Assembly: GCF_023101345.1 (NCBI RefSeq)
Contig: NZ_CP095848.1
Coordinates: forward strand, 2,797,297-2,861,296
Length of the DNA stretch: 64,000 nucleotides
Source: Hymenobacter sublimis
GTDB taxonomy: Bacteria; Bacteroidota; Bacteroidia; Cytophagales; Hymenobacteraceae
Direction: 5' to 3'
A model generated the notes under the pieces. It saw only the letters and a list, made by a program, of their open reading frames with translations. It was not told the origin of the DNA and ran no database searches. Every line of letters begins with the position of its first letter. The first letter of the stretch is position 1. Shown here in pieces: positions 53,908-62,959 of the stretch. A program made the translations under genes and the position numbers.

Positions 53908-54339
53908 ATGAAAAATTTCTTCCCTACCCTGGTGGCAGCCGTGCTGCTGGCTACTGCCGGGCAAGTGCAGGCCCAGTCGGCGCAACCCGCCCGAGCGGTG
54001 CAGGCCGAGGCCGAGCGCTACGAGTTCTGTGAGCTGATGCGCACGGGCTTTGTCAACATTGGTAAGCCTGAAAAGGAAAAGAGCGGCGACATTTACGTGG
54101 ATTTCGGCTACGGCTACGAAAAGCTGGGCGGCTCGGAGCAGGTAGTGCGTGAGGCCGGCAAGATTCAGGTATTTGCCACCACCATCAGCGCTCTTAATTA
54201 CATGGGTAGCCGGGGCTGGGAAATTGTGCAGATTCTGGAGCAGCCCATCAACTACACCAAAGGGGAGCCCAGCGAATACGTGCGCCGCTACGTGCTGCGC
54301 CGGCCCTTATCGGCCAAAGGCGTAGCCGGCGCACGGTAA
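53908..54339 (+). CDS. secreted protein of unknown function, 143 aa
   Basis: Signal peptide MKNFFPTLVAAVLLATAGQVQAQ; the mature part begins with AEAERYEFCELMRTGFVN and contains ALNYMGSRGWEIVQILEQP and YVRRYVLRR, a layout like small DUF4177-type proteins (RYE... LNxLGxxGWExV... YxLKR). Role unknown. A terminator follows. Confidence 0.7.
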   Translation: MKNFFPTLVAAVLLATAGQVQAQSAQPARAVQAEAERYEFCELMRTGFVNIGKPEKEKSGDIYVDFGYGYEKLGGSEQVVREAGKIQVFATTISALNYMGSRGWEIVQILEQPINYTKGEPSEYVRRYVLRRPLSAKGVAGAR

Positions 54340-54359
54340 AACCATAAACAGCACGCAGC

Positions 54360-54411
54360 AAAAGCAGCCCGTCACTCAGAGGTTTTCGCCTCCGGATGAC
54401 GGGCTGCTTTT
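54360..54411. terminator. strong terminator
   Basis: AAAAGCAGCCCGTCA pairs with TGACGGGCTGCTTTT; an inner GAGG/CCTC adds to it. It sits between convergent genes and may be bidirectional. Confidence 0.85.
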
Positions 54412-54449
54412 ACTATCCTCTTTATACTACATACTTCTGTTTACTGCCC

Positions 54450-55148
54450 TTATTTTTCAGGCTTTAGCCCGTGCTGGGAGAACAGCCGCTCATGGCCCCG
54501 CGCTACCTTAATTAAGTCGCCGAGAAACAGCTTGACGCGCCCGAAGAAAATGATGCCGCTCATCTCATCCTCGGGTTGTTTGCCGGCCGCCCACACCTGG
54601 CGGTAGCCCACACCGGCACCCACGCCAATCCAGCGGAATATGCGGTAGTGGGCCCCCACGGACGGTTCTAGCAGGAACAGCACCTGGCTCTTGGTGCGTC
54701 GTACACCGCCGTCGGGGAAGTAGTATTTGGTATAGTAGCTGCCGGCCCCGAGCTGCAACGGCGTGCTCAGTTCCCAGCGGGGGTTGCCGATAAACACGTA
54801 TTCGCCGTAGCCGGCCAGGTAGCGAAACCGGACCTCGTCGCGGGTGCCGGGCGGGGTGCCTTCCGGTTGGGCAATGCGGGTAGGTACCCCACCCGAGAGG
54901 CGGTACACACCCACGCCCGCTCGCCAGCGGCCGCGCCATTCAACGCCGCCTTTTACGCCATTGATACCCACTATCTTCCCATTCAGGATGGAGAAGCGCT
55001 GATCTAACTGAAAAACGATGCGGCGGTGGGCCTGACGCACAAAAGAACTATCGTCGGCGGGGGGCGCACTGGCAACCGCAGCGGCCGGCGCGGCCGTTAG
55101 CAGCACACCAGCCAGAGGTAGTAAACGGGATAAACAAACAGCTTCCAC
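54450..55148 (-). CDS. outer-membrane beta-barrel-like protein
   Basis: A 232-residue exported protein starting with GTG (VEAVCLSRLLPLAGVLLTAA, signal peptide). The mature part alternates strand-like stretches (GGVEWRGRWRAGVGVYRL, FRYLAGYGEYVFIG, RWIGVGAGVGYRQVW) as in eight-stranded barrels. No named family recognised. ATG alternatives are absent. Confidence 0.65.
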   Translation of the reverse strand: MEAVCLSRLLPLAGVLLTAAPAAAVASAPPADDSSFVRQAHRRIVFQLDQRFSILNGKIVGINGVKGGVEWRGRWRAGVGVYRLSGGVPTRIAQPEGTPPGTRDEVRFRYLAGYGEYVFIGNPRWELSTPLQLGAGSYYTKYYFPDGGVRRTKSQVLFLLEPSVGAHYRIFRWIGVGAGVGYRQVWAAGKQPEDEMSGIIFFGRVKLFLGDLIKVARGHERLFSQHGLKPEK

Positions 55149-55312
55149 AACGCAAAAATACGCCTTCTGGTAGGCTTAGTTGTATGCCGGTGCTTCAGCT
55201 CACCCGGCTACCGCCTACGGTTCACCCGCCGTGGCAGCTGCTTCGACCGGTTTAGCGGCGGTGGGGCCACGCTTTTCGTGCAAGTTTACGGCGTCATCAG
55301 CTCATTCTTGCC

Positions 55313-55774
55313 ATGCATCTTACGCCCGCTTTCCTGTTTTCCGTGGCCAACCCACTTGCCCTGCTGGGCTGGGCCCTGCTGGTGCTGGCCCCGCGCTGGC
55401 GCCTCACGCAAGCCGTTGTGCTGAGCGGCGCCCTACCCCTACTGCTGGCCGGCGCCTATGCTCTGCTGATTGGTAGTCACTACCTGAGTCCGCAGGCGGG
55501 CCAGGGCGGCTTCAGCTCTCTAACCGAGGTAGCAGCTTTGTTCCAAGACCCGTGGGCACTGCTGGCCGGCTGGCTTCACTACCTCTGCTTCGATTTGAGC
55601 CTGGGCATCTGGGAAAGCCTGGATGCCCGGCGGCGCGGCGTGCCACACTGGCTGCTGGTGCCGTGCCTGCTCCTTACTTTCCTGTTTGGCCCGGTGGGGC
55701 TGCTGCTTTACTCCTTGGTGCGGCGCTTCTACGGCCGCCACGTTTCGGATTCGGTTTCTGGTGCTACCCGCTAA
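55313..55774 (+). CDS. ABA4-like (DUF4281) membrane protein
   Basis: A 153-residue protein with four hydrophobic helices. WLHYLCFDLSLGIWESLDARR and VPHWLLVPCLLLTFLFGPVG match the ABA4-like family, named after plant ABA4, needed for neoxanthin. The bacterial role is unknown; carotenoid modification is a guess only. The next membrane gene begins 11 bases after it. Confidence 0.85.
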   Translation: MHLTPAFLFSVANPLALLGWALLVLAPRWRLTQAVVLSGALPLLLAGAYALLIGSHYLSPQAGQGGFSSLTEVAALFQDPWALLAGWLHYLCFDLSLGIWESLDARRRGVPHWLLVPCLLLTFLFGPVGLLLYSLVRRFYGRHVSDSVSGATR

Positions 55775-55785
55775 CTCCTGTACCT

Positions 55786-56658
55786 ATGTCTGCCACCCTA
55801 CCTCTGAAAACAGCTTCAACCTCAACTTCTCAGCCCGCCAACGGCTTCTCCTCACCGGTGGCCTTCGTGGCCGATTGGCTGCGCGTATTGCACCGCGTTA
55901 ATCCGGTGCTGTCCTGGGCGGGCTGGGGGCACGTGGCTCTGCTGGTGCTGGCACTGGCACTGCTTCCCCTCGACCAGCGCGTGGTTACTGGCCACTTGGT
56001 GTGGATAAAGCCGGCCAAGTTTGCCCTATCGGGGCTGCTCTACCTCTGGACTCTGGCTTGGCTGCTGGCCGATTTGCCGGCTGCGGCGCAAAAGTCAGTG
56101 CGACGCATTAGCTGGGGGGTAGGCCTGAGCATGGTGGTTGAAATGGTATGCATTGTAACGCAGGCGGCCCGCGGCACTACCTCCCACTACAACATTGATA
56201 GTGGCTTCGATATGCTGGTTTTTAACCTGATGGGGGTCTTCATCATGCTGAACACCATCCTCACTATGTGGGCCGTGTACTTGGTGTGGCGGCACCGCCC
56301 GCATGGTCCGGCGGGCTACGTGTGGGGCGTGCGGCTGGGATTGCTGCTGTTCCTGCTCGGGAGCCTGCTAGGCGGCATGATGATTCACTTAAACCAGCAC
56401 ACGGTAGGCGCCCCCGATGGTGGCCCCGGCCTACCTGGCCTCGGCTGGAGCACCCGCGCCGGCGACCTGCGCATTGCTCACTTCCTGGGCCTGCACTCCC
56501 TGCAAGTGGTGCCGCTGCTGGGCTGGGCTGGCAGCAAGTGGCGCCCCCGGCAGGCCGTGGTCCTAACCTGGCTGGGCGCCGCGCTGTACGCCGGGGCCGT
56601 GGGCTGGCTGTTCGTGCAGGCGCTGCACGGCACTCCGCTGCTTAAAATACATTTCTAA
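55786..56658 (+). CDS. seven-to-eight-helix membrane protein of unknown function
   Basis: A 290-residue protein with hydrophobic segments spread from about residue 42 to 285. Distinct strings are HLVWIKPAKFALSGLLYLW, QAARGTTSHYN, FNLMGVFIMLNTIL, MMIHLNQHTVGAPDGGPGLP and RIAHFLGLHSLQVVPLLGW; several histidines near the membrane could bind metal or haem. I know such proteins only as uncharacterised. It is probably co-transcribed with the ABA4-like gene. Confidence 0.75.
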   Translation: MSATLPLKTASTSTSQPANGFSSPVAFVADWLRVLHRVNPVLSWAGWGHVALLVLALALLPLDQRVVTGHLVWIKPAKFALSGLLYLWTLAWLLADLPAAAQKSVRRISWGVGLSMVVEMVCIVTQAARGTTSHYNIDSGFDMLVFNLMGVFIMLNTILTMWAVYLVWRHRPHGPAGYVWGVRLGLLLFLLGSLLGGMMIHLNQHTVGAPDGGPGLPGLGWSTRAGDLRIAHFLGLHSLQVVPLLGWAGSKWRPRQAVVLTWLGAALYAGAVGWLFVQALHGTPLLKIHF

Positions 56659-56951
56659 AGTGCCCCCAACGTAACGGCACACTCTTCTCAACGGTAGCTA
56701 AATGCTCGCTTGTAGGCGCTGGGAGTACAATAAATGAACGTCATGCCTGATCTAGCGTCCGCTTGTCGAAGTGTGACGCAAGTTTGGCAACGTCAGCACG
56801 CGAGATGTCTCGACAAGCTCAACACGACGTTCTAGTAAAGCAGTGGAGATGCTTCGCAGGGCTCAGCATGACGTGCTTTTTGGTTATTGCCTACGGAACC
56901 TAAGTTCGGCTGGCCTACCCAATGGGGCCTGAGCTACACTTGCCTCACTTC
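56659..56951. repeat. intergenic region with degenerate inverted repeat
   Basis: GTCATGCCTGATCTAGCG at about 56740 faces CGCAGGGCTCAGCATGACG at about 56857; CTTGTCGA/TCGACAAG pairs lie inside. It is a worn member of the GTCATCCTGA-type family. No gene seen. Confidence 0.55.
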
Positions 56952-59276
56952 CTACTTTCGCCCCTTTTGGGGCTTGCTAAAGGAATACGGCGCGGCTTCC
57001 GGGGTAGTGCCCCGGGTGGTGGCGGGCGTGGGGGCCATGTCGAAATTGAGGGTAGCGCCTTGCATCAGGGCCTGGTGGCTGAGCCAGTTGTAATTATGGT
57101 CCTGGCCATTAACCTGCAGGCCGCGGATGTAGCGGTTATCGGCGCTGTTGTTAGGCGCGCTGAGCACTACCTGCTTACCGTTTTCCAGCTGCAGCGTTAC
57201 CTTTTTAAAGAGCGGCGCGCCCAGCACGTATTGGTCGGTGCCGGGGCAGACGGGGTAGAAACCCAGGGCCGAAAACACGTACCAGGCGGAGGTCTGGCCG
57301 TTGTCCTCGTCGCCGCAGTAGCCGTCGGGGGTGGGCTGGTAAAGGCGGTTGAGCACCTCGCGCGCCCAGTACTGCGCTTTCCAGGGCTGTCCGGCGTAGT
57401 TGTAGAGGTAGACCATGTGCTGAATGGGCTGGTTGCCGTGGGCGTAGTTGCCCATGTTGGCAATCTGCATTTCCCGAATCTCGTGAATCACCTCCCCATA
57501 GTATGACTCATCAAACACCGGCGCCAAAGTAAATACCGTGTCCAGGGTTGCCACGAAGGGCTTGCGGCCGCCCATCAGATCCATCAGGCCCTGCACGTCA
57601 TGAAACACCGACCAGGTGTAGTGCCAGCTGTTGCCCTCCGTGAAAGCATCGCCCCATTTAAAGGGGTTGAAGGGCGTCTGAAACTTGCCGTTCTGGTTTT
57701 TGCCACGCATTAAGCCGGTTTCTTTATCGAATAAGTTGCGGTAGTTCTGGCTGCGCTGGGCGTAGAGGTTGATTTCCTTTTGGGGGCGGCCCAGGGCTTT
57801 GGCCAGCTGGTATATCGTGAAGTCGTCGTAGGCGTATTCCAAGGTGCGGGCCGCGTTTTCGTTGATTTTCACATCGTAGGGCACGTAGCCTAGCTTATTA
57901 TAATAGTCCACGCCAGCCCGGCCCACCGCCGTCAGCGGGCCGGCGTTGTTGGCCCCGTGCACCAGGGCCTCATACAGCTTGTTGATGTCGTAGCCGCGCC
58001 CGCCTTTCAGGTAGGCATCCGCTACCACCGAGGCTGAGTTATTGCCAATCATTACGTTGCGGTAGCCGGGGCTGCCCCACTCTGGCAGCCAGCCACCTTC
58101 CAGGTAGGCATTCACCAGCCCTTCCTGCACCTGGGCATTCACGCTCGGGTACATCAGGTTCAGAAAGGGAAACAGGGCCCGGAACGTGTCCCAGAAGCCC
58201 GTATCGGTGTAGAGGTAGCCGGGTAGCACCTGCCCGTTGTAGGGACTGTAATGCACGGGCTTGCCGGCGGCATCTAGCTCGTAAAACTTGCGCGGGAACA
58301 GCAGGGAGCGGTACAGGCACGAGTAAAACGTGCGCAACTGGTCATCGGTGCCGCCCTCCACCTGTATGCGGCCGAGCTGCTGATTCCAGGCCTGCCGGGC
58401 TTTTTGCTTCACGGCCTCGAAATCATCGGCTCCAATTTCGCGCAGGTTGATTTCTGCCTGCTCGGGGCTGATAAAGGACGAGGCCACGCGCACGTTCACC
58501 TGCTCGCCCTTGCGCGTCCGGAAGCCTACTACGGCGCCCGTGTGGTTGGCCTGCGCTTCCAGGCTGTTCACATTCAACTGCTTATCCTGATAGATGGCTG
58601 TGCTGGTGAAGGGATGGTCGAACTCCAGCACAAAGTAATTCTTGAAGTTCGCCGGGACGCCCTTGCTGTTGCGGGTAGTGTACCCGATAATCTTGTTCTG
58701 CTGGGGTAGCAGCTTCACGTACGAGCCTTTGTCCAGGGCGTCCAGTACCACATAGGCGCTGTCGGTGCGTGGGAAGGTGAAGCGGAAGCGGGCCGCGCGT
58801 TCCGTGGGGGCAATTTCCGTGGTTACGTCGTGGTCGGCCAGGTACACGCGGTAGTAGTAGGGCGTGGCGGTTTCGGCCTTGTGGGTAAACCAGCTGGCCC
58901 GGGCATCCTCCTCGAAACGCCGCTTCCCGGTGATGGGCATGAGGGCAAACTGCCCGTAGTCGTTCATCCAGGGTGAGGGCTGGTGGGTCTGCTTGAACCC
59001 CCTGATTTTGTCGGCGCTGTACTGGTAAGCCCAGCCGCTGCCCATTTTGCCGGTTTGCGGCATCCAGAAGTTCATGCCCCAGGGCAGGGCAATGGCCGGG
59101 TAGGTGTTGCCGTTGGACAGCTCGGGCTTGGAGTCAGTACCCATCAGCGGATTCACCCACTGCACCACATCGGCAGGTCCCGCGGGCTCCTGTGCCCGCA
59201 CCGCGCCGGGGGCCAGCAGCCCAGCAGCGAATACTATCCAACGATAAGCCAGGCGGGCAGCGGAGAAGTTAACCAT
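56952..59276 (-). CDS. GH92 family alpha-1,2-mannosidase
   Basis: A 774-residue exported glycosidase (MVNFSAARLAYRWIVFAAGL, signal). GH92 features: VNPLMGTDSKPELSNGNTYP, FKQTHQPSPWMNDYGQ, DTGFWDTFRALFPF, GGWLPEWGSPGYRN, GNSWHYTWSVFHD and DGYCGDEDNGQTSAWYVF with the calcium and catalytic acidic residues. Such enzymes trim mannose from N-glycans or yeast mannan. There is no SusCD pair nearby, so it is not in a clear polysaccharide utilisation locus. The ATG at 59274-59276 is preferred over one 13 codons upstream. Confidence 0.95.
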   Translation of the reverse strand: MVNFSAARLAYRWIVFAAGLLAPGAVRAQEPAGPADVVQWVNPLMGTDSKPELSNGNTYPAIALPWGMNFWMPQTGKMGSGWAYQYSADKIRGFKQTHQPSPWMNDYGQFALMPITGKRRFEEDARASWFTHKAETATPYYYRVYLADHDVTTEIAPTERAARFRFTFPRTDSAYVVLDALDKGSYVKLLPQQNKIIGYTTRNSKGVPANFKNYFVLEFDHPFTSTAIYQDKQLNVNSLEAQANHTGAVVGFRTRKGEQVNVRVASSFISPEQAEINLREIGADDFEAVKQKARQAWNQQLGRIQVEGGTDDQLRTFYSCLYRSLLFPRKFYELDAAGKPVHYSPYNGQVLPGYLYTDTGFWDTFRALFPFLNLMYPSVNAQVQEGLVNAYLEGGWLPEWGSPGYRNVMIGNNSASVVADAYLKGGRGYDINKLYEALVHGANNAGPLTAVGRAGVDYYNKLGYVPYDVKINENAARTLEYAYDDFTIYQLAKALGRPQKEINLYAQRSQNYRNLFDKETGLMRGKNQNGKFQTPFNPFKWGDAFTEGNSWHYTWSVFHDVQGLMDLMGGRKPFVATLDTVFTLAPVFDESYYGEVIHEIREMQIANMGNYAHGNQPIQHMVYLYNYAGQPWKAQYWAREVLNRLYQPTPDGYCGDEDNGQTSAWYVFSALGFYPVCPGTDQYVLGAPLFKKVTLQLENGKQVVLSAPNNSADNRYIRGLQVNGQDHNYNWLSHQALMQGATLNFDMAPTPATTRGTTPEAAPYSFSKPQKGRK

Positions 59277-59378
59277 AGAAGGCAAGGCGCAAGGGTAGAG
59301 GTAGCTCGCGGCCAATCTACGCCAACTCCGGCAACTTTGGTAGCAGGAAAGCAGGTAGCCTTCTCCCCTGATATTGTT

Positions 59379-60923
59379 CTATTTCAACTGTTTGAATTTC
59401 CGCCGGATAACTTCCTGCACGGGTACGTTTTCAATCTTGCTTTCCAGCCAAGAAATGATGTCGAGGTAGAGAAAGGGCCGGCGCTCGTAGGGGTTTTCGG
59501 CAATGCGGATGAGGTGGTTTTTGAGCTTCACAAAAGCGTCTTTCAGCTGGAAAGGGGCTACGTCGCCGAGGGTACGCAGGAACTGGAAGATGGCCTCCTG
59601 CATCTGCTGCTGGTCGTTCATTTTACCCAGGAAGCGGTACACCGAGCGAATCTGGTAGTCCAGGGCCTCGTCGCGGCCGGCCTCGTAGTGGGCAATCAGG
59701 TTGAGGATGCGGGCAAAGCACTGAATGTCTTCGCGCAGGCTGGCTTCCTTGAAATAAATGACCTTGTTAAGGTACTCAATGGCTTTGTCGGGCTGCCCGC
59801 TGCCGAAGTAGAGGCTGGCAATTTTGTAGTAGAATACCAAGCGTCGGTGCGAGTCGAGCTGCAGGCGGAAATAGTCCAGCTTTTCCAGCAGTTCCGGAAT
59901 TATGGTAAGGCCTTCCGTGAACTGTCCGCGCATGAAATACCCATTGAGCCGGTTGGTGTAGATGTACAGAAACAGCAGCATGTCAATGTTGGGGCTGGTG
60001 CGCCGATCGGGGTCGGCGGCGTAGGCTTCCAACTGGGCTAGCACCTGCTCGAACTTGCTATAGTACAGCAGGTTGTGCGCCGTAATCAGCAGATTGTGTA
60101 GGCCTTTGATGTAGAGCATGGCCTGCTGTTCGCGCATCAGTGGGTTCTCTTCGAACAGGTCTACCCACTTCTGGGCGTAGCGAAAACACAGGCGGAAATT
60201 CTGGGTGATGGTGTAGTACCAGACGTGGGCCTGATAGTAGTACAGCTGCTCAAAGAAACCGGCCTGCCGGGGGTCCAGCATGGGTAGCCCCGCCCGGAAA
60301 TAAGCCGTGATGTTGTCGTGGTCCTGCTGGTTGCGGGTGTGCCCGATTTTGAGGTAGCGCCCATACATGCGCAAAGCCAGGTTCGACAGCTCATGCTCGC
60401 GCGCCACGTGCCGCACCGTGTCCGTGGCCTCATCCGACAGCTCCCGGGCCCGGCCGCGCAGGCTGCGGGTAATGTACTGGCCTTCAATCAGCTTCTCAAA
60501 ATCTAGCACCAGCAGCACTATGTGCTTCATTTCGGCCTGCTGGGCGGTGGCCTTCACCTTTTCCAGCATGCGCAGGCTCTGCTGGTACAAGCCGCGGTTG
60601 TAGAGCACGCGGGCATAATCGAGCTGCTCGTGGAGCTGAATATCGAGGTGGTGGCCGGCGTGGTACATGCGCAAACTGGCCAGCAACTGCCGGTACAGGT
60701 TGGCTTTGAGGTTGGCTATTTGTACTTTTTTGATGGCCGGCACCTGGGTCAGTATCCGCTCCTCATCGTAGCGCAGCTGCCCTTCCAGGGCGTCGAACAG
60801 CTGCAGAAACTTTAGCCCATCAGTGGAGCCCTGGCGGTTGGCAAACAGGCGGAAGTGCCGCTTTTCGGTGCGGGTCAGGGTTTTGATAAGCTGAAAAACC
60901 GGGTCGGTACTTTCGTTAGGCAT
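59379..60923 (-). CDS. large helical (TPR-like) conserved protein of unknown function
   Basis: A 514-residue soluble protein, MPNESTDPVFQLIKTLTRTE, followed by many paired helices with TPR-like spacing (LDYARVLYNRGLYQQSLRMLEK, YYKIASLYFGSGQPDKAIEYL). Similar proteins occur as solo genes in Cytophagales, from memory, without known role. The N-terminal KTLTRTEKRHFRLFANRQG segment is a good marker for the family. Confidence 0.8.
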   Translation of the reverse strand: MPNESTDPVFQLIKTLTRTEKRHFRLFANRQGSTDGLKFLQLFDALEGQLRYDEERILTQVPAIKKVQIANLKANLYRQLLASLRMYHAGHHLDIQLHEQLDYARVLYNRGLYQQSLRMLEKVKATAQQAEMKHIVLLVLDFEKLIEGQYITRSLRGRARELSDEATDTVRHVAREHELSNLALRMYGRYLKIGHTRNQQDHDNITAYFRAGLPMLDPRQAGFFEQLYYYQAHVWYYTITQNFRLCFRYAQKWVDLFEENPLMREQQAMLYIKGLHNLLITAHNLLYYSKFEQVLAQLEAYAADPDRRTSPNIDMLLFLYIYTNRLNGYFMRGQFTEGLTIIPELLEKLDYFRLQLDSHRRLVFYYKIASLYFGSGQPDKAIEYLNKVIYFKEASLREDIQCFARILNLIAHYEAGRDEALDYQIRSVYRFLGKMNDQQQMQEAIFQFLRTLGDVAPFQLKDAFVKLKNHLIRIAENPYERRPFLYLDIISWLESKIENVPVQEVIRRKFKQLK

Positions 60924-61512
60924 TGTGGTTGTTCTACAGTCAAATTCTTGATTGTAACTTACTTAATTACACAAATAGCAACTGGTAGAGGTAAGAAGGT
61001 TCGGTTACTGGAAGTTGTAAGTAGTTAGTACCAAGACTGCCATGCCGAGCGCAACGCAGCAGCTCGGCAGCTGACGTTGTGCTACTAACCAGACCGTGCG
61101 AACGAGCTACTAACCTCTGAATGAAGCCGTTATATGATGTGAAAGCCCTGACTGCCTACGCGAGGTAGTGCTTAGCATGAGGTCGTAAAGATGAGAGGCT
61201 CCAGCACTTTTCCACCTTCTAACCCGTAAACCTGCTGCAATTCTTGCCGCCTCCAAACGACAGGCTGAAGCAGTGTAGATAAGAGATTTTACGTTAGTCG
61301 TTAGCCAAGCAAGTTCCCTCTACGGCTAAGCGAATATGCTTTCAGGCATTTGGTCATCGTATTTCGATAAGACATTTCATTATGATTATCAATTAGTTAC
61401 ACTTCAAAATACACCCATTAGAAATAGTAAGCCTACCGGCAATTCGTTTTTCCTGACACGCCGAGGCCATGTACTTGCGGGCAGCATTTTTCGCTGACTG
61501 AACCCGCACGAC
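60924..61512. other. 589-base intergenic region before leuA
   Basis: No gene is convincing here. A degenerate repeat lies at about 61040-61110 (CCATGCCGAGCGCAACG...). The part from 61300 is AT-rich and probably contains the leu promoter; GTACTTGCGG at 61471-61480 may be part of it. I looked for a leucine-rich leader peptide or T-box and found none. Confidence 0.45.
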
Positions 61513-62679
61513 ATGGCCACGCAAAAAATCCACATCTTCGACACGACCCTGCGCGACGGGGAACAGGTGCCGGGCTGCAAGCTGAACCGGGACGAGAAAC
61601 TGCTGATTGCCCGCCAGCTCGAGCTACTCGGCGTGGATGTGATTGAGGCCGGTTTTCCGGTGTCGAGTCCCGGCGACTTTGCAGCGGTGGCGGCCATTGC
61701 GGCCCAAACGCGCTACGCTACCGTGTGTGGCCTCTCACGGGCCGTGGAAAACGACATCGTCACGGCCGCCGAGGCCTTGAAATCAGCCAAGTACCCGCGC
61801 ATTCACACGGGCATCGGCACGTCGGAGTCGCACATTCGGTTCAAGCTTTGCACTACCCCCGAGAAAGTGCTGGAACGAGCCGTAGCGGCCGTGAAACTGG
61901 CCAAGTCCTTTGTGGAGGACGTGGAGTTTTACGCCGAGGACGCCGGTCGCACCGACAACGAATTTCTAGCCCGCGTCTGCGAGGCTGCCATCCGGGCCGG
62001 CGCTACCGTGCTCAACATTCCCGATACCACCGGCTACTGCCTGCCGAGTGAGTACGGCGCCAAAATCAAGTACCTGGCCGACAACGTGCGCGGCATTGAG
62101 CACGTGCGCTTGTCTACCCATTGTCATAATGATTTGGGCATGGCCACGGCTAACTCCATTGCGGGCGTGCTGGGCGGCGCCCGGCAGGTAGAGTGCACCA
62201 TTAACGGGGTAGGCGAGCGGGCCGGCAACACGGCCCTGGAAGAAGCTGTGATGGTCCTGCGCCAGCATCCCTACCTCAATTTCGAGACGGGCATCAACAC
62301 CAAGCTACTCGCCGAAACCTCGGCTATGGTGTCCCACCTCATGTCCATGCCGGTGCAGCCGAACAAGGCCATTGTGGGCGCCAACGCGTTTTCGCACTCC
62401 AGCGGCATCCACCAGGACGGCGTCATCAAGCACCGCGAAACCTACGAAATCATCGACCCGCGCGAAGTAGGTATGCCCGATTCGGCCATTGTGCTGACGG
62501 CCCGCTCCGGCCGCGCCGCCCTAGCCTACCGCCTCCAGAAAATCGGCTACGACTTCGACCGCACCGCCCTCAACAAGGCCTACGCCTCCTTCCTCGTCCT
62601 CGCCGACCGCCAAAAGGAAGTGGTAGACGAGGACTTGCACGTGATGGTAGAGCAGGAGCAACTGGTTGCCGTTGGGTAA
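61513..62679 (+). CDS. leuA: 2-isopropylmalate synthase (homocitrate-synthase-like, without regulatory domain)
   Basis: A 388-residue aldolase-fold enzyme starting [20 protein letters not shown], with [26 protein letters not shown] (metal-binding HxH), [10 protein letters not shown] and [10 protein letters not shown]. It condenses acetyl-CoA with 2-oxoisovalerate, the first step to leucine. It lacks the C-terminal leucine-binding domain of full-length LeuA (over 500 residues), as in many Bacteroidota; feedback control must come otherwise. Homocitrate or citramalate synthase is the alternative, but leuC follows. Confidence 0.9.
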   Translation: MATQKIHIFDTTLRDGEQVPGCKLNRDEKLLIARQLELLGVDVIEAGFPVSSPGDFAAVAAIAAQTRYATVCGLSRAVENDIVTAAEALKSAKYPRIHTGIGTSESHIRFKLCTTPEKVLERAVAAVKLAKSFVEDVEFYAEDAGRTDNEFLARVCEAAIRAGATVLNIPDTTGYCLPSEYGAKIKYLADNVRGIEHVRLSTHCHNDLGMATANSIAGVLGGARQVECTINGVGERAGNTALEEAVMVLRQHPYLNFETGINTKLLAETSAMVSHLMSMPVQPNKAIVGANAFSHSSGIHQDGVIKHRETYEIIDPREVGMPDSAIVLTARSGRAALAYRLQKIGYDFDRTALNKAYASFLVLADRQKEVVDEDLHVMVEQEQLVAVG

Positions 62680-62738
62680 ACACGTCTCTGTCATCCTGAG
62701 CAGAGCGCAGGACCTCGCTTGCTAACGCCAAAACGGTT

Positions 62739-62926
62739 GTAGAGACGCGACACTCCGCGTCTCGGCGTCAGAACGAATGGTAGTAGAACGACTAGCCTCA
62801 GCTGTCCTTCCGACGCAGGAGGAATCTGGGGTAAACTCCTAACGATTTCACCCAGATTCTTCCTGCGTCGGAAGGACAACCTAAACAACATCAGCAATGA
62901 TAGAGACGCAAAGTGTCGCGTCTCTA
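62739..62926. repeat. nested inverted repeats between leuA and leuC
   Basis: The outer pair is of the GTAGAGACGCG family (about 62739-62763 and 62900-62926). Inside it lies TGTCCTTCCGACGCAGGAGG... (62803-62830) against 62851-62878, 28 bases with one mismatch. A half copy of GTCATCCTGAGC lies before them at 62689. Confidence 0.85.
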
Positions 62927-62959
62927 TATCGTTCTGTTAAGAAGCCCCACCCCTCTCCC

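Noticed and set aside
58983-60041. 352-codon plus-strand frame
   Set aside because: It spans parts of two real minus-strand genes (GH92 and the helical protein) and their gap; no family features.
60924-61512. Leucine leader peptide or T-box attenuator before leuA
   Set aside because: I found no short frame rich in leucine codons and no T-box-like sequence; only degenerate repeat and AT-rich DNA.
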